Below, piece after piece: positions 11,807 through 24,911 of a stretch of 64,000 bases of DNA. How positions within the stretch are numbered: the stretch's first letter is position 1; each line of letters opens with the position of its first letter. This DNA is from Armillaria gallica. Lineage: Eukaryota > Basidiomycota > Agaricomycetes > Agaricales > Physalacriaceae. The stretch spans positions 5,456,001 to 5,520,000 of the forward strand of contig JBANDB010000004.1 in assembly GCA_037576215.1 (NCBI GenBank), read 5' to 3'. Made by a program: the position numbers and the translations under genes. The notes beneath the pieces were generated by a model, which saw only the letters and a list, made by a program, of their open reading frames with translations, had not been told where the DNA came from and searched no databases.

Positions 11807-14757
11807 TCACACTTGATCATCACCGCTGAGCCTCGTAACTCCCCCGTTGGTACCGGAATGCGGCCAAAGCTGATTCAACCATAACTTGATTCTCGACGGC
11901 GAATGACCCGGATGGGAGCTTCCATCGTGATCTCGTCGCCTTGTCTGCAAATCAGGCATATCGATTCCGTAAACCCCGCCGCATCCTCCTTCCACAAATG
12001 CTCTAAATTCTGAAATGACATGAGGACCAGCACTCGGATGGAATTGCACTTCGAAGTGTGCAGGAAAGGTGTCGAGTTGCATCAGGCACTCTGGCCATGC
12101 AGGATCATCTCGACGAAGGAGCGCGAGGCGACGAAGAGCCGAACGAGTGCTGAGCCGCATGAGGAGAAGGGCGCAAGCTGTGAAGAGGTTTTCGGGCTCG
12201 AATAAGTAGTCAATAGACTGCTGAAATGTCTCGGGGTTCAGTACATCGGATTCCAACCCGGTGATAAACGCATCCAAAATCATTGATAACGCGGGGTTCA
12301 AGGAGAAATCATAACCGCGTAAACTGGCTATTGGACCAAGAAGACGCCTGGAAACAAAATAAGAAAAAGCTCCATTCATCACGAGGGGGAACCGGAGAAA
12401 ATAATGAACCAGTTCCGCAGTTGCTGAAAGCTGAAAGATGTATCTGTGAGATAGTTCATATTGCGATGTCCATACATCCTCCTGGAAGGCAATTCGGACG
12501 AAAGTAGCAGCCATGGTTGGTGTACACCAGTCATCAGGAAGGAAACGAGGGTGAGGAGAAGTCGAATTGAGCACCCGAAGGAATGTCACCAAGGTGAGGC
12601 GCTGATCTTGGATTCGAACAGACGCATCACCACCAAATTCGCTGGATGAAACCAGTGTATGGAGGAGTTTCAACACTGCATAACGATCGCTGTCTAGTTT
12701 GAAAGAAGGAATGTCGCCATACAGCTCAAACGAGTCGACAGTCATGTAATGCCCGATGCAACGAATAACAATTGCAAAAAGGCTATCGGTAGAAGAAATG
12801 CTGCCGTCGGTATTTTTGATAGAGGGCGAGTCCACTATCTTCAACAGAAAACGTAGCCGGGGATCCTTGGGCTCGGGAAATTCGTCGACAGGACCATAAT
12901 GATAAACACTGTCTGTAGCATCTGCGTGGCTTTGAAGGATGATGTTAGCGACATATGGGTACAGATAAGTGTCAACAGCTGTCCAAAGGGATACCGCGTG
13001 ATGGTCTGTGCCAGGAATCGAACAAATCTGCAATTCGTTGGACGTGAAAATGAGAGGAGGGGTGTATTCGATACACCAATAAGATAATGGAATTGCACGG
13101 AATAACCATTGAGTGAGATCGTCTTCTTCAGGGAAGGGTTGTAGCCTCCGGAGAAGATTGCCCCACACAATGGGCTGCAGCCGAAGGCCCTCGTCTGTCG
13201 AGTTTGTGAGCTGAGCTTTTACCAAGTTACGGATCTCTTGGTGATAAAGTAGGCTGGGCTGGATAGACAAAAGTTCTGCATAGACATCGGGGGACAATCG
13301 CTCCCTTTCTTCTTGTGGTCTAGGCGACAGCACGAAGAAATCATCGTTCGTAGTAAGACGAAAAAATGTGCGAATGAGCCGATCAAGCTTTCTTTCTTCA
13401 GGATGATCGCGCATACCGCAGATGAGGGTACGGCACATCTCCGAAATTCCTTTTGCGCGTTGCTCCAGAGACGCCACGGAGTTCAACGGTAAAGCACTGA
13501 CTGCCTCTACAACAATGCTCTGTACACCGGGATTTGAGGACATGCAAAATAGCCAGGACAGTGCATTCGTTTCCATCTCGTCCGCACTGTGCGCCACTGC
13601 TCCACGCTCAGCTTCTCGAAGTGCACGAATGGGAAGTTTTTCCGGGGATTCGGACGGGTATCTGGAGATCGGGGAGATAACTGAAGTGAAGAAGCCGTTA
13701 TGGGCAATGTAAGTATAGAGAGGGAAGATGTATTGTGACAGCGGCGTCTTGTATGGACACGAGGGATATATAACGGGGAGGAAGTTGGTGATGAAATACG
13801 CAGCGAAGGATATGGATGTGATAGACCCGACGACAAATGCAATCGACGCTTGAAGCGGGACTAGAAAAACAACAAGTCCCACTAAAAAGACGCAAAGCGA
13901 TGCGCTCATGAGGACCGGAAGTAGTCCAATGATGAACCCTACGCCCCACTGCTGGAGCCCCATGTATCGAAATTGACGAACATGACACCTGTCCCGAGGT
14001 GTGCCGGATGGCACTGCCATGTACTGGTGGATCCATTGTTTCGTAAGTACAACGAAGAGTGCCGTAGTCAGACTGAATGAAAGACTGGTGAACCACAGTC
14101 CATTGACCAGCGAATCGGATGTCGTGGGATGAAAATCAGAGAACGGGGTAAGGCCTGCACGAGGGACATCGTTCACGAGGGAACCATTCGCCGCTGCGCG
14201 CTGGACATTGATGAGCTCGAAAAGGAGCGACGCTGTGACCTGACCGTAGTCAACCTGAAGGGTCTGCGACGTCTGTACGACGAACGTAGTGACTACCGCA
14301 GAGAAAAGACCTGCCTAATTGTCCATCAACGAAGGACGTTGGATTTAATAGTATATGCGCTCACGAAAACTAGCAAAACATCCAGTCCGTCCCTCCATCC
14401 TTCTACCATCTCGATATCAAATGCAGCGCACTCTTCAAGGTATGTTCTCCATACCCTGGCAACCGGTCCTAGCTCTTCGTATTGCTTGTCTTCGGGGAAT
14501 TTCTGCTCGTAGTCAAATGGATAATTCCCTTTATCTCCCATGAGCATCACTAACCTAAAGTAGATGTTAATTGCAGACACACCTTTGACTAAATATTCGC
14601 GAATGCTCATCCCTACCAGTCCTCTTATGGACCTTCTTCTGCGCGACGAATAGTAAGTCGGTTTCTCGACTTCCGGCTGATTGTTGTTAGGCTGGTTGAC
14701 TTCTTCGGCAGATTCCATATCCCCTTCATCGTCAGATACGCATAGGGCAGAAGGCAT
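11807..14757 (-). CDS. DUF6535-domain membrane protein, A-type (locus g2, intact)
   Basis: Exons 14757-14583, 14528-14365 and 14314-11807 join in phase to 948 aa. Exon 1 begins MPSALCVSDDEGD, an acidic start followed by the Arg-rich YYSSRRRRSIRGLVG motif. Exon 2 carries FDYEQKFPEDKQYEELGP and WRTYLEECAAFD. Exon 3 holds the membrane helices (AGLFSAVVTTFVV, LWFTSLSFSLTTALFVVL, GFIIGLLPVLMSASLCVFLV, then a fourth before LPVIYPSCPYKTPLSQY) and the long C-terminal part with ALSWLFCMSSNPGVQSIV and DDPAWPE. The C-terminal tail reads GDDQV, close to the GDGQV/GDCQV ends of loci g3, g4 and g6. The 3' end lies about 250 bp from the start of g1, which is transcribed in the same direction. It is the mirror partner of g6 in the right arm; their upstream regions are recognisably the same. 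Confidence 0.87.
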
Positions 14758-16222
14758 GGTTGTGGAAGATGCAATACGAAGTAAGCAGCATGATAAAAGG
14801 AAATTCCGGACCAATCGTCCCGGAGTTCCGACCAACACCGGCCGAGTGACTAGCACAGGAGAGACATTACCCGAACGCGCACTGCGACAACCTCAATAAT
14901 TGGCGAAAACGTTGGTAGTTTCCAATCGTACCAAACGTGGATGCTTGGCATAACATCATCTCTGGACATTCTCTGCACGAGCCTTCGTGCTAGTGCTGGC
15001 TCTATACAACCGTGTCGAAGTGATGCATATTTACGTCACCCATAGAGCTATCAACTTTCTTGTTCCTGCAGTGATTCATACGTTTAGCAGCAGCGTGCTA
15101 CGGCAACCCGAAGCACTGGAAACTGCTAGAAAAAACTGATCAGGAGCGGTAACGTGTCACCAAGTAAATGATATACAGGACAGACTGCCTGGGGTCACAA
15201 CAACTTTGAAGCCTAAGCCCACTTGCAATTCCATCTGCAGTCCTCGAGGGTAGCGGCCACTCGGTTTCAAGAATCACAATACAGTCTATATACGCCGTGA
15301 GAACGAGATATGGGGCTGGATGTCGCTGAGGTCATTGTGAACGAAAGGAGAAAAACAACGGGAGTGACAACAAAGGCAAACAGACGCGTCACGTCGGTGG
15401 CGCGGCCTTGTCGACTTGTTCAAAACCGTCAACAGCCCGTGTCTGGGAGTTGTGGTTCGAAATTTATTCAGTCACCGTTTCTTCTGATTCCACGCATTAT
15501 GGTATCTTTGATTTGCGGGATATCTACGTAATTCGAAACACTTGTTCTATCAGGCACCGAAGCTAGGTTGGTAAACTTTCCTAGATCTCCGGCCGCCTTT
15601 CTGTGATCCCTTGAAGTCCTGGTTTGAGGTCGCATCGCAGAATTGGGTGTCGATGCTCCTACCGTGACTCCTAACCTTGAGTAGTCTTAGCGAGGATGGC
15701 TCTGAAATTGTGTTTCTTTCTCCCTGAGGCCTTATTCGTGTTTGATGCCAGGCCTCCTGCGTTAACTGCAATTCTACAGCAGCCAAATGACAACGACGCG
15801 TCAAGAAAGTTGACGTTTGTCCAGGTCCATGTTCAGCACCGATCTGCGTCACACAGAAGTTTCAAGTGTAACTCCGTATCTACTGAGACGACGGCTTGTA
15901 GTGCAATTTTCGACCTGGCGGAGCATTGGGACGGCCCGCTTTCTCGGGCATACTCACTGACCCCTTTTGTTGAAAGGAACGCGGACGTAACACAAGTACA
16001 CAACCACGAATCGTCGCATTGTCGACATGAGACAAATACAAGAAACAGGAAAGTAGATCACACGGAAACTCAGAACTTGAAACGCACCGACGTGCCCGCA
16101 GTCTCGTGGATTAAATTTGTATCATTGTCCGGTCAAAGCATATAATGAAAAATTTTCCATACACAAGAAGCAAGATCTCTTGGAGTGGGGTTGTAAGGAA
16201 ATCTTTAAGTTTGGTTTCTCGT
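14758..16222. other. Intergenic spacer shared with the right arm
   Basis: No gene recognised. The approximately 90 bases upstream of g2 (to about 14850) match the upstream bases of g6 and g7. Around 15320-15420 there is a segment (GACGCGTCACGTCGGTGGCGC) that recurs inverted near 46760-46790 in the right arm, and in degraded form near 21650 and 25335. The spacer is therefore part of the inverted duplication and not unique sequence. Confidence 0.55.
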
Positions 16223-17724
16223 TCAAGCAGCATAAGTGTAGCACAACAAACCGGCTTGCGTGTCCAACACGTCAGCAACCTACATTGTAATCAGAAGCAT
16301 CAATAGATGTCGCGCTATTATACAGACCTAGCACATACCGTTGCATTGGGAAGGATGTCGAACATATACAACACGGTAGCTCCGGTGGTCTCCTGGCATG
16401 TCGTTTAGTACATCTTGTGAAATAAACACAGTAGCACGTACCACATAACCGGTCGCAGGCTCTTTCTGAGACTCATACCCGATGTTATTCAAATCATTGA
16501 TACGAGTTTCGTTGTCGCCTTGCCACTTCCACCAAAGCTGCAACAGATACACGACCCGAACATCAGTCCACAAAGAACACGAGAAAGAAATTGGACTGAA
16601 CGCACATAATCAACAAATCCGTGATGCATCCAGAACATTGGATCGTTAGGCGAAGTTGCAACGTTAGCCATCTGACAAAGGGTTAAAAAAAATAAGACGG
16701 CATCATCATATATGGAAAAGCACGCACATCCCCTCCGACACCAGCATGCCCTGACACATGAATCCCGAGGTCTGTTGCTGCAACGCCCAAAGTGCTTTTG
16801 AAATCCGCCAGCGTGTCAAGGGCAAGCAAAGCATCAACGTATGTCTGTCCGACTCTGATCGAGGCGCTCTCATCGACTTCGCGTGCAAGGAGATGGCTAG
16901 TACCCGCCGTCGCGCTCAGGGGCCGTGTAAGGTTAGCAAAAGGCCCGTCAATGACGGCCCAGTCATCATCCTCACTACCATTCCCCCCAAAGTCTAGTAA
17001 GACGGGAGAGGTAGCAAATGCACCAGCGTCAACAGCTTCATTCCAGTACGGCAACTGAAATTCGAAAAGGTGTTATTCGTTTGACAACTAGGGTGAAACA
17101 TTGGCAAACGTACAGCACCCGTGTATCCGCATTCATTACGGAGGATTGTTTCGTGGGTGTGGACGTAGTAACGGTGGACCTAAAATATGAGTTTAGATCA
17201 TAGATCTCTAACAAGTTAAGGATGAAGATGGTTCGTACATGTAAGAATCTGCGCAAGAGAGAGAAAAAAATCTAGGTAAGCCTGGATATGACAATAAATA
17301 AAAGACCACTGACTGTCCAGTTACATGCCAGAAATCATTGTTGTCTGCGAGATCGCTTTGTTGCTGATGTGTACCGACCTATCAAGACATGAAAACGATT
17401 ATAGAGTGACATTATGCACGGAAACTGACCAAGTCATCGTAGCGCGACACAACATATGGAATGTCGGTTTGAGCAGGCGCCTGAAGAAGACAGAGCTCCG
17501 CCGCGAAGTATGCTGCCTTCTCGTCTTCGGTCAATGTATTCCTACAAGGAGAGTCAGAAATGGTATACCGTACATCTATACTGTGAGATGAATAGCTACC
17601 ATTCCACACGAACAGTTGGGTCTGTGCAGGTGGATAGTCGACTGGCGCCGGGTGCTGCCAATGCACGAGGCAGCTGAACAGCAGCTAGGATCAACATGGA
17701 TAGTTTAGACAAGACAGCGCGCAT
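16223..17724 (-). CDS. Secreted tyrosinase-type copper protein (left-arm copy)
   Basis: Type-3 copper protein of the tyrosinase family (phenol/catechol oxidation). The start at 17724 opens a hydrophobic signal peptide ending near ALAAPGAS, so secretion is expected. Exon 1 (17724-17600) ends in a split Trp codon. The following exons encode TLTEDEKAAYFAAELCLLQAP, SRYDDL|VGTHQQQSDL, a 10-nt micro-exon at 17248-17239, then VHRYYVHTHETILRNECGY (CuA region), PYWNEAVDAGAF, and the CuB region HVSGHAGVGGD plus SPNDPMFWMHHGFVDY with its conserved double His. The C-terminus is WWKWQGDNETRINDL, then ETTGATVLYMFDI, and a stop at 16223. No C-terminal inhibitory domain is seen, so it belongs to the short secreted class. 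In exon 1 it differs from the right-arm copy at only 2 of 125 bases. Confidence 0.88.
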
Positions 17725-17813
17725 TGTAGCTCAAAGAGATTATACTAAGCAAGAAGCAGTCAAGAAAGGTAGACAGAAATCGACCTGTAGAACATTCATT
17801 TCAGTACGATGGA

Positions 17814-17824
17814 CTTTATATTCT
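17814..17824 (-). promoter_or_regulatory. TATA-box-like element upstream of left tyrosinase
   Basis: On the minus strand the sequence reads GAATATAAAGTCC, about 90-100 bases upstream of the ATG at 17724. The right-arm tyrosinase has a similar GATATAAAAT at the same distance. The conserved position supports a core promoter role. Confidence 0.5.
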
Positions 17825-18544
17825 ACTCAGTGTGGAGGTTCAATCCCGACAGAATAGCGAAGGAGTCAGCAGCAAGGCATCATCAGGCACTTGAAAATTC
17901 GCTAGAGTTAGCGGGCCACGAGGGTCACAGAGAGTGCACGCAAAAGTGGCGCAAAACCATAGTTTTCATGTATTGAACCTGAAAGTAGAAATCAGAGAGT
18001 TGTGATCATCAGCTCTACCCTTCACAGAACCTCCCTAATATAGACCGTTGTCTTTTCCAAGACACCTGCTTTTTTTTCCGCAGCGAGCATTTAATGTATA
18101 GCTGTAAGGTTTCGAGCTGAAGCAAATCAGCATGTGATGAGCCTAGACGGCTCTCCCTCCATCCGCGAAAAGACCTCACCAGAGTCGCTCGTCCCCGTCT
18201 CAGTCGCAATCATCTGAAACTGATTCGAAGGGAAAGTGGACGGTCGACTCGCTACGCGCGTAAAGGTTGAACGTTGAACAACAAAAATTTTATTTTCATA
18301 TCTTATCTGCGGACAACTCGGACCGGGGTAATATCTCACCCTTATAGCCCTGAGCGGTATCAGCGGAGATGGCTAAATTCAATTCGGTTTTCCAGCTCCA
18401 TCCGCCTGAATGCCTCAGGTCAGCTCAGGCCTCAGCCGTTCAGCCGCTTCATCCCCCGACACTCGGGAATGTTTAGTTGCAAGTGCATGTATGTCAATCC
18501 ACTCTCACGACGCCTATCTTTTACAGAATCCTTCCACATTGTTG

Positions 18545-20276
18545 TCAAACATCACCAATTTTAAAATACAGTATTACACACGTAACTATTAGCACAATGA
18601 TCCGATCAGCAAAGTATCCGAAATGCAACGAAGTGCGAACGAAGTGCGGAATACCGAGGTTGTAAGTAAACGCCTGGGCTCCTTCCAAAAACTCAAGGGC
18701 GCAACTTTTCTCGCTGTTTATCACCAGGCCCTCGAACGGCTTGGGATCCATTGGTTTGTATCCAAGGATCACTTCCTTAAGCACCTCTTCCTTCTCACGA
18801 TAACAAACGGCAATATCAAGTGGTTGTTGCTCCGATCTTGGCATTCTGTACAGAGTCGGTATGACACCGTTCAATTCGAGGCTCTTCAGGTACCGGAGAA
18901 ACGGTATCTGGTCAAGGACGGGAACCTTGAGAATGAAGGAGAGCTTTGTTCAGTGAGGTAATTTTTCTGAGACAAAAAAATACAATCATATCCGTTTCTC
19001 CGCCGACATGGCTCGTAAACAAAGTCAACCCGACTAGCTTCGGACATACATCAACCAGTAGCTCGAGATGTCTCGGAGTGGTGATAGACCAGCTACATTC
19101 CATGGGGGCCGCCAAGTTAAGGTTTTTCATCGTACCCCTGGCATGCTTCTTCAAAAACTTCTCGTAAAATTCGTTACCCTGGTTCTCTCCCATCTCGCGC
19201 TCCTCCTCTGAGTCCGAGAACGCTATACAGATCTGGAGGAACTCTAATTTCTTCAGCGCCCATTAAAAGTCCCATAGTTCCGGTGAAAGGCAAGCATGTG
19301 GAGTAAGATGAGGGTCAGGCTTGAGACTGAATTGGCGGGTCGTGCGGTGCGCTCCTTCCTCCATGAGACATGTCCAGAAACCAGTCGGAGTGTCGGGATT
19401 GTCGTGAATGACGAGGCAACCGAGATGACGGAAGTGATCCTTGATAGACGGCCAATCTTCGAGCAGGTCGAAGCCACTCGTATCAAGGTTCTCGATGCCC
19501 AGATGGCGATCACCGAAACCACCTAAGATATCTCCCATCGACCGTCGCGATTCAGCACGAATGAGGGCGTCGCCGTTCTCCAGTCTCATGGTCCTGACAG
19601 CCGGTGTGGTCTGCAAAAAGGACCGAGTCGAAACGCAGGCAGCGTCGTCCCATGTGTAGGTTAGCAGGACAGTGTGGACGTAGGGACGAAGAGAGCGCGG
19701 TGGTGGGTAGAACTCGTTTTTGGCCCGTAACATGATGGTTTCGATGCGAGGAAGAGACGAAAGGGAAGGATACAGAGCCTCGAAGAACCATGCAGGTACC
19801 TTATGTTCCATCGAAATTCTACGTTGGCAATCAGTAAAGGCTGCCACAAAGCAAATAAACGTACGAGATATCCCTCAAGTTCTGTAAGAGTGGAATGAAA
19901 TATTTCAAGATAGCCTTGTCGAGTTCGATGAATGACTGAAAGGAAGCAGACGATAATGGCGTCGTCGACTGCTGTACTGCGATGATCTTGATCTTCTGGA
20001 CGTGGCGAAAATATCGCCCTTGAAGGCATCGAAATATCCGAGATATCCAGGCCTGATGAGAACCATGTCGCCGGTAAAACAATAGACCATATGAATCGAC
20101 GAGAAGACGAGAGATTCCACAGCTTAATTTATGAGTTTACACGTAGCCCTCATTTTCTTCAGGTCTTTGCTGCAGAGCTAAACGAACGAGATATCAGATG
20201 AAAAGCCGCCTGTTAGAAAAAAGAAAAATACCTCTTTGCCAATAGCATAGTATATATCTGGGGGAATGTTATTCAT
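18545..20276 (-). pseudogene. F-box/LRR-type protein gene, degenerate
   Basis: Exon 1 (20276-20232) encodes MNNIPPDIYYAIGKE, and the next exon begins LCSKDLKKMRATCKLIN; together these look like a short F-box. An LRR-like body follows, with QSFIELDKAILKYFIPLLQNL, WFFEALYPSLSSLPRIETIML, HLELLVDVCPKLVGLTLF and IPFLRYLKSLELNG. It ends after a sequence predicted to be hydrophobic. Two in-frame TAA codons interrupt it: after KLIN (about 20117) and at 19263-19265, between WDF and WALKKLEF. The frame also changes near 19985, before the QKIKIIAVQQS segment. Family members in Agaricomycetes are putative SCF ubiquitin-ligase adaptors and are highly expanded. Part of the gene is present in the right arm at 43115-43650. 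The F-box assignment rests on the N-terminal motif and the body style only. Confidence 0.6.
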
Positions 20277-20946
20277 TGTTGACGGTTGGGGAAGAAGAAA
20301 GGTGGATGGCTGGGTGACGCTGTCAAAGAAGCGCGACGGAATCAAGTTACCGATGCCAGGATGAAACCTGCCCTAAAGAGCACAGATCTTGGCCAAGTTA
20401 CTTTGCTTCACCCACAACGATCCACTACGCAGATGCAACGTTTTGAGCAAAGGAGATTGACTTTTGCATTTCCTAAGGTTGAGGAGGATATTGTGATTGC
20501 TTCGGGTTTACCGTTATGCATAGAGGATACGTAAAGAACTACAGTCGAAATTTAGTCAACTCCGGTGAAATATCGCTTGAGTGGTACTTAAGACTGTAGT
20601 CACATACCGAGACACAATAGAAAACTTATTGAAAGATCTCCAAAAGAGTAGGGCCCGAACCATCGCTCCATCATCGGGTGCACCCGAAGGAAGGGAAGTT
20701 TAATGGGACCGTCGATGTAAAGCGGATCGTGGACATGCGGCTACAGATGCGAGAGACTTTGACTGTCTTAGCCATAGTGATGCTAGACAGCTCGTTGCGA
20801 GGTCAGGGTAGTCGATATCAGTGGACGTACTACTGCACGACAGCACTGGGTCCACCCATTACAATAAGAAAGAAGCGAGCTCGCTTCGCAGTCATATCGG
20901 AACCTACTTCGGGAAGCAGCGCCAGCAGCAAGTTCTTCACGGCTCA

Positions 20947-21790
20947 CTGGATTTCCTTTGGTCAGCACGGCTGTCAAAGCAATGAGAACGATACCTACCC
21001 GGGTGCTCTTCCCGACTTTCGGCTTGCGAAGGTGATGACGGGCTCCTTGGAATAGCCATGGTGATCTCTCACTATGGCACCATTCTCCTGGCTACTCTGC
21101 CTCACAAGTGTCCGGTTGCTAAGCTTCCGTAGAAATCATATATTATCCTTGTCCGTCGGGTAGCCGGTACCTTGGTAACAACAGTTTCTACAACACCGTA
21201 AGAGTTCCTTGAGGTATCTTATACCTATAAAGAACAGTATAGGTCAAACAAGAAATTCAACTCCGTATCAATCGCAACCTACAAGAACAACGATTGACTC
21301 AAAGACGGCCGTCGAGACCAATCAAGCACGCGGATTCCTCGTCGATACCGGATCGTACAACCTACACCATTGCCCAGTAGAATAGCGCATCTCCGGATCT
21401 CGCTCTAGTCCCCTGTGCAATACGCAATACAGTATCAGCGCTAAGACAATACCATCTTCCAGCGAGTCATATCCAGATTCGACTTAGCCATTAAGCATTA
21501 AGAACGAAGGGAGTATATTTTTGAGCAAGAGGACAGTATGTGAAAGAGTTGCTAAGGCTAGTCTCGTAAACCAGACTCAGCGATCCGTATGAAGAAAGTC
21601 ACCGTTCGATTACTGGCAAGCCATTGAGAAGTAACATCGGCAAGCAAACCCGTCGCGTTGGTGGCGCAACGACAGACGAGACCGCAGCGTGGCCCTGCAT
21701 AGAGAAAACATCCACATTTATTTCTGGCTTCCAAGCACTAGTCAATTGATTAACCCAGGGTTTATGTATCGACTCTGTCTCCTCCCAACA
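20947..21790. repeat. Dispersed repeat, copy 1 (downstream of g3)
   Basis: From the CTGGATTTCC at 20947 to about 21306, and again from about 21615 to 21790, the sequence matches 24912-25470 in the same orientation. Shared landmarks include GGTGCTCTTCCCGACTTTCG, CCTCACAAGTGTCCGGTTGC, and CACATTTATTTC followed by CTTCCAAG. About 300 bases between 21306 and 21615 are absent from the other copy. Both copies sit beyond the 3' end of a DUF6535 gene or fragment, which suggests the repeat was duplicated together with those genes. Confidence 0.7.
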
Positions 21791-21832
21791 CCTTCTATTA
21801 CGTCTAACACTCTGAAATATCCGAATGGAATT

Positions 21833-24786
21833 TCACACTTGACCGTCACCACTACACCTCGCATCTCCCACGTTGGTACCACGACGCGTCCAAAGCTGAT
21901 TCAGCCATAACTTGATTCTCGAAGGCGAATGTTCCGGACGGCAGCTCGCATCATGATCTCGTCGCGGTGTCTGTGAATCAGGTATATCGATTCCGTAGAC
22001 CCCGACGCATCCTCCTTCCACAAATGCTCTAAACTCCGAAATGGCAGGTGAACGATTCAGGGTAAAAAGTTCGGTTCCGAAGTGTGCAGGAATGGTGTCA
22101 AGTTTCATCAGGCACTCTGGCCACGCGGGATCATCTCGACGAAGGAGCGCAAGGCGACGAAGAGCCGGACGAGTGCCGAACCCCATGAGGAGAAGGGCAC
22201 AAACTGTGAAGAGGTTTTCGGGCTCGAATAAGTAGTCAATAGACTGCTGAAACGTCTCGGGATCCAGTGCATCGGATTCCAGCCCGGTGATAAACGCATC
22301 CAAAATCATTGATAACGCAGGGTTCAAGGAGAAACGGAAACCGCGTAAACTGGCTATTGGACCAAGAAGACGCCTGGAAACAGAATAAGAAAAAGCCTCG
22401 TTCATCACGGGGGAGAACTGGAGAAAATAATGAATCAGTTCAGCTGCTTCTGGAAGTTGAGGGATGGATCCATGAGCCAGTTCATATTGCGATGTCCATG
22501 CATCCTCCTGGGAGGCAATTCGGACAAAGTTAACGGCCATGGTCGGTGTACACCAGTCCTCAGGAAGGAAACGAGGGCGAGGCGACGTCGAATTGAGTAC
22601 CCGAAGGAATGTCGCTAAGGTGATACGCATATCTTGACTTCGAACAGACGCATCATCACCAACTTCGCTGGACAAAACTAGGGTATATAGGAGCTTCAAC
22701 ACTGCGTAACGGTCGCCGTCTAGGTTGAAAGAAGGAATGTCGTCACACAGCTGAAACGAGTCGACAGCCATATAGGCATCGACGCTGCGAATAACAGTTC
22801 CAAAAAGGCTATCGATAGAAGGAATGCCAGCGTAGGCCTTTTGGATGGAGGGCGAGCCAGCTATCTTCAACAGAGAACGTAGCCGGGAATCCTTGGGCTC
22901 GGGAAATTCGTCGACAGGACCACAATGATAAACACTATCCGTGGCATCAGCGTAGCTTTGAAGGATGATGTCAGCGACGTATGGGTACAGATAAGTGTTG
23001 ACGGCGCTCCAAAGGGATACTGCGTGATGGTCTGTGCCAGAAATCGAACAAATCCGCACTCCTGTTGACGTCAAGAATAGAGGAGGGGGGGTGTAACTGA
23101 TATGCCAATAGGATAATGGAATTGCATGGAATAACCATTGAACGAGATCATCCTCTGCAGACCAGGGTAGTAGCTCCTGGAGCAGATTGCCCCATACAAT
23201 GGGCTGCAGAAGAAGGTCGTTGTTTGTGAACTGGGCTTTTACCAGGTTTTGGACCTCTTGGTGATAAATTAGGTCGTGCTGGATACACAACAGCTCTGCA
23301 TAGACATCGGGGGACAGTCGCTCCCTTTCCACTTGTGGTCTAGGCGACACCACAAAGAAATCGTCGTTGGCAGTAAGACGAAGGTGTGTGCGAATGAGCC
23401 AATCGAGTTTTCTTTCTTCAGCATGATACCGCATACCGCAGATGAGGGTACGGCACATCTCCGAAATTCCTTTTGCGCAGTGCTTTAGAGAAGCCACAGA
23501 CTTCAACGGTAAAGCACTGATTGCCTCTACAACAATGCTCTGTACGCCAAGGTTGGAGGACATGCAAAATAACCAGGACAGTGCGTTCGCTTCCATCTCG
23601 TACGCACTGTCCTCTACTGCTGCACGCTCAGCCTCTCGAAGTGCACGAATGGGAGGTTTTTCCGGGACTGGCGATGATTGGGACCAGTATCTGGAAATCG
23701 GAGGGATGACTGAAGTGAAGAAGTCGTTATGGGCAATGCAAGTATACAGAGGGAAGATGTACTGGGATAGCGGTGTCTTGTATGGGCACGAGGGGTATAT
23801 GATGGGCAGGAAGTTGGTGACGAAGTACGCCGCGAAGGATATGAATGTGATAGACCCGACAACGGATGCAATCGACACTTGCAGCGGGACTAGAAAAACA
23901 ACAAGTCCCACTAAAAAGATGCAAAGCGATGCGCTCATGAGGACCGGAAGTAGTCCAATGATGAGCCCCACGCCCCACTGCTGGAGCCCCATGTATCGAA
24001 ATTGACGGACACGACACCTGTCCCGAGGTGTGCCAGATGGCACTGCCATGTACTGGTGGATCCATTGCTTCGTCAGGACAGCGAAGAGTGCAGTAATCAG
24101 ACTGAATGAAAGACTGGTGAACCACAGTCCATTGACCAGCGAATCGGATGTCGTGGGACGAAAATTAGAGAACGGGGTAAGGCCTGAACGAGGAACATCG
24201 TTCATGAGGGAATCATTCGCCGCTGCGCGCTGGACATCGATGAGCTCGAAAAGGAGCGACGCCGTGACCTGACCATAGTCGACTTGAAGGCTCTGCGACG
24301 TCTGTGCGACAAACGTAGTGACTACAGCAGAGAATAGACCAGCCTGTTTATTTATCAGTAAAAGAAATTTGGATCTATTAGTATTTGTACTCACGAAAAC
24401 CAACAAAACATCTAATCCGTCCCTCCATCCTTCCACCATCTCGTTATCAAAAGCAGCGCACTCTTCGAGGTAGGCTCTCCATACTCTGGCAGCCGGTCCC
24501 AGCTCTTCGTATTGCTTGTCTTCGGGGAATTTCTGCTCGTAGTCGAATGGATCATTTCCTTTACCTCCCATGAGCTTCAGCTGGAGAAAAGCTTGATCAC
24601 ACACACACCTTTAACCAAATATTCGCGGATCCTCATACCCATCAGCCCTCTTGTAGATTTTCTTCTTCTGCGCGACGAGTAGTGGGTCGAATGCTCGACC
24701 TCCGGATGGTCGTTGTCAGAATGGGTAGCTCCTTCAGCGGATTTTATCTCCTCTTCATCGTCAGATACGGGCTGGGAAGAAGGCAT
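21833..24786 (-). CDS. DUF6535-domain membrane protein, A-type (locus g3, intact)
   Basis: Exons 24786-24609, 24558-24395 and 24343-21833 give 950 aa. Intron 2 (51 nt) is a multiple of three and has no stop, so it could be mistaken for coding, but it has GT-AG ends and aligns with introns in all the relatives. Exon 1 starts MPSSQPVSDDEEEIKSAEG, acidic, followed by YSSRRRRKSTRGLMGM. Membrane helices and motifs follow the family order: AGLFSAVVTTFVAQ, LWFTSLSFSLITALFAVL, GLIIGLLPVLMSASLCIFLV, CPYKTPLSQY, ALSWLFCMSSNLGVQSIV and DDPAWPE, with tail GDGQV. It is the mirror partner of g4; about 100 bases upstream of both starts are clearly the same sequence. Function unknown; a membrane-anchored protein with a large cytosolic helical part is inferred. 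Confidence 0.87.
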
Positions 24787-24911
24787 GGTCGTAGAAGGTA
24801 GTGGTGTGACACGGCAAAGACGATAGGCGCCCAACACCGCATGCTGTTGAAAACAGCCTCGGAGAAATCGTTCCGGAACTACCGTGACTTGAGGCTGGCG
24901 TTAGTCTTGTC

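Noticed and set aside
15310..16145. Short plus-strand open stretches as genes
   Set aside because: They lie in the spacer of the inverted duplication, are not conserved as frames in the right-arm counterpart and show no motif.
24344..24394. Reading intron 2 of g3 as coding
   Set aside because: It is in frame without a stop, but it has GT-AG ends and sits exactly where all paralogues have an intron between DVLLVF and AGLFS.
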